Below are positions 1 to 6,648 of a stretch of DNA of 8,535 nt, one piece after another. The stretch comes from JANWKQ01 sp040376605 (GTDB lineage Bacteria > Bacteroidota > Bacteroidia > CAIKAF01), in NCBI GenBank assembly GCA_040376605.1, contig JBEIQI010000126.1, positions 1-8,535 on the forward strand, written 5' to 3'. Position numbers and translations under genes: made by a program. Numbering within the stretch: the first letter of the stretch is position 1; each line of letters begins with the position of its first letter. Below the pieces are notes generated by a model. It did not search any database, was not told the DNA's origin, and saw only the letters and a list, made by a program, of their open reading frames with translations.

Positions 1-126
1 AACTGCACATAACCCCCTAAAACCTGCATCGTAACCCAAGGTGTCAATAACTACCTGGTATTTCTGTGAAAACACTACACCCAAGGGCAGCATCAATAGG
101 ATCGTCAATAATCGCCTCATCATCAT
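1..126 (-). CDS. Secreted protein, N-terminal fragment (possibly a YCF48/BNR-repeat-like beta-propeller)
   Basis: Only the first 42 codons are in the window; the gene continues past the left edge. The reading starts with three ATG codons in a row (126 down to 118), so the exact start is ambiguous by two residues. Next come two arginines, then a hydrophobic stretch (LLTILLMLPLGVVF) ending in S-Q, which is a typical Sec signal peptide with likely cleavage near VFS/Q. The protein should therefore be exported to the periplasm or beyond. The mature part begins KYQVVIDTLGYDAGFRGLCAV. An FRGL-x-V segment just after the signal peptide recalls Bacteroidetes proteins annotated as YCF48-like or 'oxidoreductase' beta-propellers, but with so few residues this is only a suggestion. 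A well-matched Bacteroidetes promoter lies directly upstream. The gene diverges from the TPR lipoprotein gene. The signal peptide is convincing; the family is a guess. Confidence 0.65.
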   Translation of the reverse strand, partial: MMMRRLLTILLMLPLGVVFSQKYQVVIDTLGYDAGFRGLCAV

Positions 127-137
127 TCTTGTTTATT

Positions 138-169
138 CAAAGGTACTTTACCATTATATGAACTTCAAA
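138..169 (-). promoter_or_regulatory. Bacteroidetes-type promoter for the left-edge secreted protein
   Basis: Read on the minus strand, a TTTG (169 to 166) is followed after exactly 20 bases by TACCTTTG (145 to 138). This fits the known Bacteroidetes consensus of TTTG near -33 and TAnnTTTG near -7, including the usual spacing. The inferred transcription start lies near 134, leaving a leader of only about 8 bases before the first ATG. This is the best-matched promoter in the window. Confidence 0.6.
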
Positions 170-297
170 AAATAGTTCTAAAACAATATTAAAAAATTAT
201 TCTGCAGTTAGGTTATTGATAACTTGTGTATAAGATCGGTTGATTTAGTTTATCTTTTCTTTTTTATTCCATAATTTTAACCCATAATAAACAACTT

Positions 298-1443
298 ATG
301 AAATATACTATTTCTGCCATTCTTACCATTTCTATCCTGCTTGTATCCTGTGGAGGTAAAAAAACAAATCCCGATACTCCGGATGAAAAAGATGGAAGCA
401 CTTTATCCAAAACCAGTATTTTTAATAAAGACGAGGTAAACCAATTTTTAGCTTCAGCAGATAAAGAAAAACAACAAGATGCTAAAAAAGAATTCTTAAC
501 CGGCGTGGATCAATATAGAAATAGAAAACAAATAGACAGTGCCATCGCCAGCTTTACCACTTCTATTACCACTTATCCTTTTTCCAAAACCTATTATGAA
601 TTAGGTAATGCTTATATGGATAAAAAGGATTTTAATACCGCTGTTGAGGCGTATAAAATGGCAGAGGTATTGTCATATGAGCCTATTTCATTGGTTTTAT
701 ATAATCTTTCTTGTGCTTATTCGATGTTAGAAAATAATGAGCAATCATTAAAATATATTCAATTGGCCATCGAAAATGGATATACCAATTTAGATCATAT
801 CATGAAGGATGAAGATTTGGTATTTGTTCGTAAAGATCCAGGATTTAGCGAAACCATTAAAACTTCCATGGCCGGAAACGCTTCTTCGGATGTTGTTTTA
901 TTTACCATGTATAAATCTCATTTTACCAGTTTAACGCTGCCATACCAATTGGATGAGGCTACCAGTCAGAAAATTAATTTCGATAATTCTATTTCTTACG
1001 ATTACGATGATTTTGTGCCAGGTATGGTTGATTCGGAATTTAGCAGAGATGTGGGTGATGAATATTTTTATGTAGGAAAGGTTACTGAGTCGGATAAATT
1101 TATTGCTGTATTGTTTTCACAAGCAGGCATGTGGGCCGAAGAGCCTCCGGTGCATGTTTACCTAGCAACCTATGCACCTGAAAAAGGAGAGCTGATAGAT
1201 TTTGAAAAAATTGCAGGGCTCGAATATTATTCCGATTCTATGCGTACCGCTGTGGTAAAGCCTGATTTTTCGGTAGAGGTAAAATATTTCATCCAGGAAT
1301 GGGAAAAAAATCCGGATGAATATGGATATGAAGGGGATAACAAAAGAACCGGAATGAACCAAGTGGCTGCCAAGAATTTTAAAATTGATGTGAATGGAAA
1401 TATTAAGGAGACCCAAAAAATGTTGGGAGCCTTAAGACATTAA
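298..1443 (+). CDS. TPR-containing lipoprotein of unknown function
   Basis: Residues 1-18 form a lipoprotein signal: a short basic start, the hydrophobic run ISAILTISILL and lipobox LVSC with the lipidated cysteine at 18. The protein should thus be membrane-anchored. The residues after Cys (GGKK) are not the acidic stretch often tied to surface export in Bacteroidetes, so a periplasm-facing location is more likely. Residues about 64-162 hold tetratricopeptide repeats. The clearest is 96-129, with L102, G103, Y106, A115, Y119 and A122 in the TPR positions; a second follows at about 131-162. TPRs usually mediate protein-protein contacts. The remaining half (about 195-381) is rich in beta-type and aromatic residues and has no motif I can name. 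The ATG at 298 is favoured by the signal peptide. No Shine-Dalgarno is visible. A near-match to the -7 element, TATCTTTT at 251-258, lacks a well-spaced -33 element. The gene appears monocistronic. The lipoprotein call is strong; its role is unknown. Confidence 0.9.
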   Translation: MKYTISAILTISILLVSCGGKKTNPDTPDEKDGSTLSKTSIFNKDEVNQFLASADKEKQQDAKKEFLTGVDQYRNRKQIDSAIASFTTSITTYPFSKTYYELGNAYMDKKDFNTAVEAYKMAEVLSYEPISLVLYNLSCAYSMLENNEQSLKYIQLAIENGYTNLDHIMKDEDLVFVRKDPGFSETIKTSMAGNASSDVVLFTMYKSHFTSLTLPYQLDEATSQKINFDNSISYDYDDFVPGMVDSEFSRDVGDEYFYVGKVTESDKFIAVLFSQAGMWAEEPPVHVYLATYAPEKGELIDFEKIAGLEYYSDSMRTAVVKPDFSVEVKYFIQEWEKNPDEYGYEGDNKRTGMNQVAAKNFKIDVNGNIKETQKMLGALRH

Positions 1444-1480
1444 TTCTTGTTCGGTTCATCTATATTTACTTTCGTTGGGC

Positions 1481-1951
1481 TCATGCATCCCTAAAAATTT
1501 TATTTTTTGCATGTTCCTTCACCCAATCCATCATGAGGTCGGGTTCGTATCCTTTAGAAGCTAAATACCTGAATAAACTGGCTTGTCGTTCTCTGTATTC
1601 TTTTTTATACAGGGATTCCCATTTACGGCTGGCTAAATGATGCAGGTTATCTATATAGAGTTCATCATCCACTTCTTCCAGTATTTTTTTGGTAAGGGAT
1701 TTATCCAGCTTTTTCATGGAGAGTTCGGCCCGGATTTTATTCTTCCCCCATTTTTTAATATAAATTTTGGTATGGATATATGCTTTTATAAACCTTTCAT
1801 CATCCAGGTATCTTTCTTCTTTTAGCTGTTGAATAAATTTTTCTTTGTCATCAGGCAATACCTCTAAAGCATACATTTTGTGCATTACTTCATAAGTGCA
1901 TCTTTCCCGATACAAACAAAACCGGGTTAATTTATCGTAGGTATTATCCAT
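1481..1951 (-). CDS. recX: RecX family regulatory protein
   Basis: RecX proteins bind RecA filaments and limit recombinase activity during DNA repair and the SOS response. They act in the cytoplasm. The 156-residue length fits the compact RecX type. Family features visible in order are CLYRERCTYEVMHKM near the start (the YLxxRxRSxxEL-like first helical repeat), then LKEERYLDDERFIKAYI, the highly typical IKKWGKNKIRAEL, and near the C-terminus a third repeat including FRYLASKGYEPDLM. These match the three-helix repeats of RecX. The ATG at 1951 gives a full N-terminal repeat. It lies 89 bases downstream of the SDR gene on the same strand and may be co-transcribed with it; recA is not in this window. 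It converges on the lipoprotein gene, with 37 bases between the stops and no clear hairpin there. Confidence 0.9.
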   Translation of the reverse strand: MDNTYDKLTRFCLYRERCTYEVMHKMYALEVLPDDKEKFIQQLKEERYLDDERFIKAYIHTKIYIKKWGKNKIRAELSMKKLDKSLTKKILEEVDDELYIDNLHHLASRKWESLYKKEYRERQASLFRYLASKGYEPDLMMDWVKEHAKNKIFRDA

Positions 1952-2040
1952 GTTTGGATGAAAAATTCGTCAAACTATTTTTTACAAGATAATAGAAACC
2001 CTGAAATAATGGGTAGAATTTGTTTTAGCTGGTTATGGAT

Positions 2041-2847
2041 TTATTGTAAAGGGGAATCAGGTTCTTTTGCCAATAGCTCATATACTTTTTTATCTATAAA
2101 TCGTGGAAAAAATTTATTGAGGAAACTGGTGAGCTTGCCCTGAGAGGTGAGTACCAAGGTTTGTTTTTTTTGTTCAATGGCCTTGATTAATCTTTCGGCC
2201 ACTTCTTCGGGTTGCATCATTTTGGCTTCATCCCTGGGCGATTCTCCCTGAACCTTTCCATCTTTCGATAAAGCGGTATTTCTAATATTACTGGCAGTAA
2301 ACCCGGGTAAACAAGTAAGTACATGTAATCCCGTTTTTAAATTTTCAATTCTCAACGATTCTAAAAAACCATTCATGGCAAATTTAGAGGCAGAATAACC
2401 GGATCTTGCCGGTAAACCTTTGATGCCTGCAATGGATGAAATACCTACCACGGTGCCTTTAGTTTTTAATAAGGGTTTAAGTGCATATTTGGTACAATAC
2501 ACCGTTCCCCAAAAATTGGTATCCATGAGTTTTTTTAATACCTCTAAATCCACATCCTTAAATAAAGCCCGCATCGACATGCCTGCATTATTGATGAGGA
2601 TATCAATGCTACCGAACCTGTTGAGGGTTTCATTGATGAGTCGTACACAATCGTTTTCATTACTTACATCTGCCTGAACAGCCAATATATCCTGATGAAA
2701 TTGTTTGAGTTCAGCGGCTGTTTCATGGAGATTTTCCTGGTTTCTGCCCGAAATAACCACCCTTGCACCCCGCTTAGCAAATGCCATGGCAATGGCTTTC
2801 CCAATTCCAGTGGTACCTCCGGTAATGATTACTACTTTATCCTTCAT
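2041..2847 (-). CDS. Short-chain dehydrogenase/reductase (SDR), probably NADP(H)-dependent
   Basis: This is a classical SDR of normal length (268 residues), a cytoplasmic or membrane-associated NAD(P)-dependent oxidoreductase with a Rossmann fold. The cofactor glycine motif TGGTTGIG spans 9-16. An SGR at 33-35 at the end of beta-2 suggests a preference for NADP(H). NNAG is at 86-89. The catalytic tetrad is complete: N111, S138 (in GISSIAG), Y151 and K155 (in YSASK). PGF at 181-183 begins the substrate loop. The C-terminal extension (about 238-260, GKLTSFLNKFFPRFIDKKVY) is amphipathic and basic, as in SDRs that act on lipids or other hydrophobic ketones, but the substrate cannot be read from sequence. 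The ATG at 2847 places the glycine motif correctly. The gene diverges from a GNAT-like gene and lies upstream of recX. A weak -7-like element, CATTTTTG (2862 to 2855), lies just upstream of the start. The fold is certain; the substrate is unknown. Confidence 0.92.
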   Translation of the reverse strand: MKDKVVIITGGTTGIGKAIAMAFAKRGARVVISGRNQENLHETAAELKQFHQDILAVQADVSNENDCVRLINETLNRFGSIDILINNAGMSMRALFKDVDLEVLKKLMDTNFWGTVYCTKYALKPLLKTKGTVVGISSIAGIKGLPARSGYSASKFAMNGFLESLRIENLKTGLHVLTCLPGFTASNIRNTALSKDGKVQGESPRDEAKMMQPEEVAERLIKAIEQKKQTLVLTSQGKLTSFLNKFFPRFIDKKVYELLAKEPDSPLQ

Positions 2848-2977
2848 GTATGTACAAAAATGCTAATAATAGTTGAATTCTAATCAATCCAAGCCAGGAA
2901 AGTAGCTTTGATTCATTTCCGAAAATCCTATGGATAGGTAAGTTTGCAGTATAATGAAGGGGCTATGTCATTTTTAT

Positions 2978-2985
2978 TAAATTTG
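2978..2985 (+). promoter_or_regulatory. Putative -7 promoter element for the GNAT-like gene
   Basis: TAAATTTG fits the Bacteroidetes TAnnTTTG consensus and lies 17 bases before the ATG at 3003, a plausible leader length. No TTTG lies at the expected -33 distance; only AATG is near. A second element, TAAGTTTG at 2939-2946, has a TTTC (2916-2919) 19 bases upstream and is an alternative start site. Confidence 0.4.
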
Positions 2986-3002
2986 TTTCACAATCGGAGT
3001 GC

Positions 3003-4241
3003 ATGGAAATAATTGAAGTCATTGAAAAATCAGAAACAAAGGCATTTCATCAAGTCCCTTTTCTCATTTATAAGGATTTCAAAAACTGGATTCCTCATTT
3101 ACAACAGGACATCGAAAAAATATTTGATCCGGCAACGAATAAAGCATTTCGTGGGGGTGAGGCCAAGCGCTGGATTTTAAAGGATGATAAAGGGGTTGTT
3201 ATAGGTAGGATTGCGGCTTTTATCGATCCTAAATATTATAAATCATTTAAACAATCCACGGGAGGTATAGGATTTTTCGAATGTATCAACAATAAGGATG
3301 CCGCCTTTTTATTATTTAATACCGCAAAAAAATATCTGTTAGATAAAGGAATGAAGGCCATTGATGGGCCCATTAACTTTGGCGAGAAAAATGAATATTG
3401 GGGATTATTGGTACAAAATTTCGAATATCCTGCAACCTATCAAATGAATTTTAATCCGCCTTATTACCAATCGTTTTTCGAAGAATATGGGTTCAAGGTA
3501 TTTTATGAGCAATATGTTTTTTGGAGAGATTTAGAAAGAGATGCGGATGAGGTCTTTCAGCGGAAAGCAAATATCCTGTGGAATGATCCTAAATTTAAAA
3601 TAACGGATGTGGCCGATTATTCCGACAAACAATTGGCCGAATATTTTTTGGGTGTATATAATGAGGCCTGGGGTAAACACGAAGGTTTTAAACCCATGAA
3701 GTTCGAACAGGCACATAAAATCATGAAGTCCATTAAGCCGGTAAAGGATGTACGGATTAGCTTATATGCTTTTTATGATGACAAACCCATTGCCTTTTAT
3801 ATTAACCTTCCCGAACTAAATCAGATATTTAAATATGTAAATGGGAATTTAGATTTATGGGGGAAACTAAAATTCCTATTTTATAAAAAGTTTAAAGGAA
3901 GTACCACCATGTATGGAGTGGTTTTTGGTGTTGTGCCCGAATTTCAAGGTCAAGGTGTGGAAGCTGCCATGATAAAATATGCAGGCATTCACATTAGAAA
4001 AGGCACCAAATATCAAGATACCATCATTACCTGGATAGGTGATTTTAACGTGAAGATGTTGAAGGTACTAAAAAATTTAAATGCTTCCTTATTACGCAAG
4101 TTATATACTTATCGACTGATGTTAGATGAGGATATACCTTTCGAAAGGGCTCCTTTTATTAGTGGAACCAAGCAGGATGTTGATGATATTATCAGTGGGC
4201 TTATTCCCCTGGGTGAGAATATGAGTCGTTACGGCAAATAA
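3003..4241 (+). CDS. Double GNAT-fold acyltransferase-like protein (YghO-like)
   Basis: The 412-residue length and layout suggest two GNAT (acyl-CoA N-acyltransferase) domains in tandem. The first, about 1-175, includes the strand GVVIGRIAAFID (64-75) and a run DGPINFGEKNEYWGLL (121-136) ending in an aromatic-rich part around NPPYYQSFFEEYGF. The second, about 195-375, has the strand pair RISLYAFYDDKPIAFYI (251-267) and the CoA-binding-loop region VVPEFQGQGVEAAM (310-323). The loop reads Q-G-Q-G-V-E, so the last position of the usual Q/R-x-x-G-x-G/A motif is Glu. Together these recall the poorly characterised YghO-like proteins. Acyl transfer to an amine is the likely chemistry; donor and acceptor are unknown. 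A GGAG sits 3 bases before the ATG, closer than an ideal Shine-Dalgarno. It diverges from the SDR gene across 155 bases and ends 2 bases from the stop of the opposing glycosyltransferase. No signal peptide or membrane span is seen. The fold is likely; the role is unknown. Confidence 0.8.
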   Translation: MEIIEVIEKSETKAFHQVPFLIYKDFKNWIPHLQQDIEKIFDPATNKAFRGGEAKRWILKDDKGVVIGRIAAFIDPKYYKSFKQSTGGIGFFECINNKDAAFLLFNTAKKYLLDKGMKAIDGPINFGEKNEYWGLLVQNFEYPATYQMNFNPPYYQSFFEEYGFKVFYEQYVFWRDLERDADEVFQRKANILWNDPKFKITDVADYSDKQLAEYFLGVYNEAWGKHEGFKPMKFEQAHKIMKSIKPVKDVRISLYAFYDDKPIAFYINLPELNQIFKYVNGNLDLWGKLKFLFYKKFKGSTTMYGVVFGVVPEFQGQGVEAAMIKYAGIHIRKGTKYQDTIITWIGDFNVKMLKVLKNLNASLLRKLYTYRLMLDEDIPFERAPFISGTKQDVDDIISGLIPLGENMSRYGK

Positions 4242-4243
4242 AA

Positions 4244-5338
4244 TTAGCTCACCATTTTCTTCAAAACATTCAGGTAATTTTTTTGATTGGTTTCAATAGA
4301 AAATTCCTGTTCAATTTTTTTTCTTCCGGCTTCACCTATTTTTTTTCTTAGTTCAGGAGATTCAATCAATGCTGATAATGCATCCACCCATTCCTGATGG
4401 GAGTTCACCAGCATACCGGAAACCTTGTCGTCTATTACCCTATAATTGGCCCCAATAGCTGTTGCCACCGTAGGGACACCCAACGCCATATATTGAATGG
4501 CCTTTAATCCACTTTTGCCTAATACCCATTCTTCATCATGCAACGGATACAAACCTATATCAAATTTTTGCAGCACCTCCAATTCAATGGATTCACTCCA
4601 GGCCAAGGATTCAATATTTAATCCATCTATTTGAATATTCGGATTTCCCATGATGATGATTTTGATGGGATATTTTTTTGAGAGTTCGAGCAATACCTCT
4701 TTTAATAAATAAAAATATTTGGAGGTGGTGGTGCTTCCACTCCAACCTAATACAATTGGATTTTTATTTTCGTACCTATTTACCGGAATATATTTATGGG
4801 TATCAACGGTGGATGAAATATCTGTGGTATGGGCATTAAACTTGCGTACGAACTCATCTAAATAAGGGGTACAGGTAATTACATGATCGGCATGTTTCAT
4901 TAAATAAATAGGTTTCTTTTTGCTTTTAAAAATACCTACGGTTTTATTGGCTTTACTTTTATTATCACTCAGGTAAACCAAATCATCAATATCATATACT
5001 ACTTTTTTTGCCAGTGAGCAATAAATCCATTCGTAAAAGGGCATCAAAAAGGGGGTTACCCAAAGATGGATATAAACAACATCGTATTTTTTTAAACTAA
5101 AAATCAAACAAAATCTTGACCAATATCCCAATAGCGTTTGCAATAATTTACCAATAAAATTTCCCTTTTTATAAATGATTGACCAAAGTTTTTTACTTAC
5201 AAAAGGTTGAACATTTATTTCAAATCCTTCTTCCCTGAATGCATCAAAATACTGTTCATACTTGAGACGCTGACTAGGTGCAACACCCACCGGATAAGGG
5301 CAAATAACCAATAATTTATATTTCGGTGCAGAATTCAA
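4244..5338 (-). CDS. Glycosyltransferase family 4-like protein (second gene of the pair)
   Basis: This is a GT-B fold glycosyltransferase that should move a sugar from a nucleotide-sugar donor onto a growing glycan at the cytoplasmic face. The N-terminal domain opens with LLVICPYPVGVAPSQRLKYE (9-28), typical of a Bacteroidetes GT4-like group, and carries YDIDDL at 115-120. The C-terminal domain starts at about VLGWSGS (196-202). It contains the donor-binding region GLYPLHDEEWVLGKSGLKAI (262-281) and then ALGVPTVAT (285-293), with the usual VSGMLV-type motif at 306-311. Length (364) is normal. The start is TTG at 5338, since the next in-frame Met is about residue 99, far inside the conserved N-terminus. 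The start is only 1 base after the stop of the upstream glycosyltransferase, so translational coupling is likely. Two A8 tracts (minus strand, 4315-4322 and 4339-4346) lie near the 3' end. The acceptor and sugar cannot be read from sequence. Confidence 0.9.
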   Translation of the reverse strand: MNSAPKYKLLVICPYPVGVAPSQRLKYEQYFDAFREEGFEINVQPFVSKKLWSIIYKKGNFIGKLLQTLLGYWSRFCLIFSLKKYDVVYIHLWVTPFLMPFYEWIYCSLAKKVVYDIDDLVYLSDNKSKANKTVGIFKSKKKPIYLMKHADHVITCTPYLDEFVRKFNAHTTDISSTVDTHKYIPVNRYENKNPIVLGWSGSTTTSKYFYLLKEVLLELSKKYPIKIIIMGNPNIQIDGLNIESLAWSESIELEVLQKFDIGLYPLHDEEWVLGKSGLKAIQYMALGVPTVATAIGANYRVIDDKVSGMLVNSHQEWVDALSALIESPELRKKIGEAGRKKIEQEFSIETNQKNYLNVLKKMVS

Positions 5339-5339
5339 A

Positions 5340-6557
5340 TCAGTGGAGGAGTTTATAAATGTTTTCGTATTTATCTAAAGCTGATTCGAGTGAATAATAT
5401 TTTTTGCAGGCATTTCTTATAGCCGATGGATCTAATAACAAAAGTTGATCGATGGATGCGGCAGCCAATTGATAGGAGGTGGCATCAAAGGATGGTAATA
5501 TATATCCGGATTGAGTGGATTGAACAATCGCATCAATGTCACCCACTCCCGAATTGGTTATCAATGGAATTCCTAAACTCATAATTTCGCCATGTTTAGT
5601 AGGGGAGGAGGAAATTTTGGAATAACAAGCTTTAATAAAAAACAATGCCACATGTGTATTAGCGATATAATAAGGCATGAGTTTTCGTGGGGAATTAGTA
5701 AAATAAATGGAAGATTTATCAATTTTTTTTTTGGTAAGAAGCAGATTATAATCCTCTATCCACGGATCGTTACTCACCATTAAAAACTTTGCTTGTGGAA
5801 TTTTTAATTGAATCGCTTTAAATTGATCCAGCATTTCCTCCAACATATACCAGGTACCCAATGACCCGTAATAGCCAACTACCATGGGCGATTGAAGGCT
5901 TGTTTGAATGCAATTCAATTCAGCTGAATCAAGGGATTCTCTGCTAAAAAGTTGCATGTCAACACTACAAGGAATCACCGTTATTTTTTTTGAGTATTGC
6001 ATATTGGGCCATCTCAAAATGATTTTTTTTCCGGCTTCGGTTAAAGATATGATAGCATCTGCATGTTGCACAAACGCTGCTTCTTTCGATTTAAAATAAT
6101 TAAAAACCATTTTATAGATCGGATTCGAAAGATTCCATAATCCACCATCCACTCTTTCCTCAGGCCAAAAACCCCTCATGTCGAATACAAATTTTACACC
6201 CATTTTCCTTTTCAAGGATAAACCTACTAAAGCGGAAATATAACTTCGGCAATGAACGATGTCAAACTTATTTTCTTGATGTAAACGAAAAGCAGTTTTT
6301 TTAATATTTAATACATCCTTAACAGTAGAAAGTACCGGTGGTTTTTTATGGTACATCAAAGGATGCCAATTAATACCGTTTTCATCGCAAATGGATTGAA
6401 TCAGGTCTTTCCCTGAATTAAACCGTTCAGGTTTTTCGCAACTAATAATGGTATACCGATATCCTCGTTTACTTAGCCCGATTACATAAGGCAAAATCTG
6501 GGATTGACCCAATGGGTCAGTAAGCCCGTCGTAGGTTATGTATAAAACTTGTTTCAC
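5340..6557 (-). CDS. Glycosyltransferase family 4-like protein (first gene of the pair)
   Basis: A 405-residue GT-B glycosyltransferase. The N-terminal domain begins VLYITYDGLTDPLGQSQILP (4-23), characteristic of a GT4-like group, followed by HCRSYISALVGL (102-113) and FDMRGFWPEERVDGGLW (125-141). The linker is at IPCSVD (195-200). The C-terminal domain has GYYGSLGTWYMLEEML (228-243) and the donor site SSSPTKHGEIMSLGIPLI (316-333), with E324 in the nucleotide-sugar-binding position, then GVGD (337-340). The start is GTG at 6557; no ATG lies between it and the in-frame upstream stop at 6590-6588, and the next Met is residue 68. A TATTTTTG (-7-like) element lies upstream. Its stop is 1 base before the next glycosyltransferase, so the two form an operon. 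A ten-A coding tract (5732-5723, residues about 275-279) is unusual. The likely role is exopolysaccharide or O-antigen-like assembly; the product glycan is unknown. Confidence 0.9.
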   Translation of the reverse strand: MKQVLYITYDGLTDPLGQSQILPYVIGLSKRGYRYTIISCEKPERFNSGKDLIQSICDENGINWHPLMYHKKPPVLSTVKDVLNIKKTAFRLHQENKFDIVHCRSYISALVGLSLKRKMGVKFVFDMRGFWPEERVDGGLWNLSNPIYKMVFNYFKSKEAAFVQHADAIISLTEAGKKIILRWPNMQYSKKITVIPCSVDMQLFSRESLDSAELNCIQTSLQSPMVVGYYGSLGTWYMLEEMLDQFKAIQLKIPQAKFLMVSNDPWIEDYNLLLTKKKIDKSSIYFTNSPRKLMPYYIANTHVALFFIKACYSKISSSPTKHGEIMSLGIPLITNSGVGDIDAIVQSTQSGYILPSFDATSYQLAAASIDQLLLLDPSAIRNACKKYYSLESALDKYENIYKLLH

Positions 6558-6568
6558 TTTGAGAGCAT

Positions 6569-6576
6569 CAAAAATA
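6569..6576 (-). promoter_or_regulatory. Putative -7 promoter element for the glycosyltransferase pair
   Basis: On the minus strand this reads TATTTTTG, an exact fit to TAnnTTTG. It lies 11 bases before the GTG start, implying a very short leader. No clear TTTG is found at the -33 distance. It shares a 91-base divergent region with the gcvT promoter. Confidence 0.35.
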
Positions 6577-6622
6577 ACAAAATGAAATTAGCTTTAGCCT
6601 CCTTAACGTATGAATATACTTA

Positions 6623-6630
6623 TATCTTTG
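6623..6630 (+). promoter_or_regulatory. Putative -7 promoter element for the gcvT-comB operon
   Basis: TATCTTTG fits the Bacteroidetes TAnnTTTG consensus and ends 18 bases before the gcvT ATG, placing the transcription start near 6634. The -33 side is weak (only TTAA around 6603-6606). Confidence 0.5.
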
Positions 6631-6648
6631 TGTTATAATTTTAATTGA

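Noticed and set aside
127..297. Replication origin suggested by the AT-rich spacer and DnaA-box-like site
   Set aside because: There is only one clear box, and dnaA or other typical origin neighbours are absent; evidence is insufficient for an origin call.
1162..1416. Minus-strand open frame of 84 codons inside the lipoprotein gene
   Set aside because: It lies wholly antisense to a well-supported gene, has low-complexity hydrophobic composition and no recognisable motif or promoter.
1444..1480. Possible bidirectional terminator between the convergent lipoprotein and recX genes
   Set aside because: I find no inverted repeat of useful length in these 37 bases.
1958..2143. Plus-strand open frame of 61 codons spanning the recX/SDR gap and the SDR 3' end
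   Set aside because: About half of it is antisense to the SDR gene; it has no domain signature and no promoter-like element. It looks like a chance open frame.
4315..4346. Paired A8 tracts in the second glycosyltransferase as slippage sites
   Set aside because: Runs of seven to eight A or T recur in several genes here and reflect lysine codons in an AT-rich genome; only the ten-base run stands out.
5345..5361. GGAGGAG (5345-5351) 7 bases before an ATG (5359) on the plus strand, like a strong ribosome-binding site
   Set aside because: The frame it opens is only about 12 codons, is antisense to the glycosyltransferase, and good Shine-Dalgarno sequences are not the rule for this genome.
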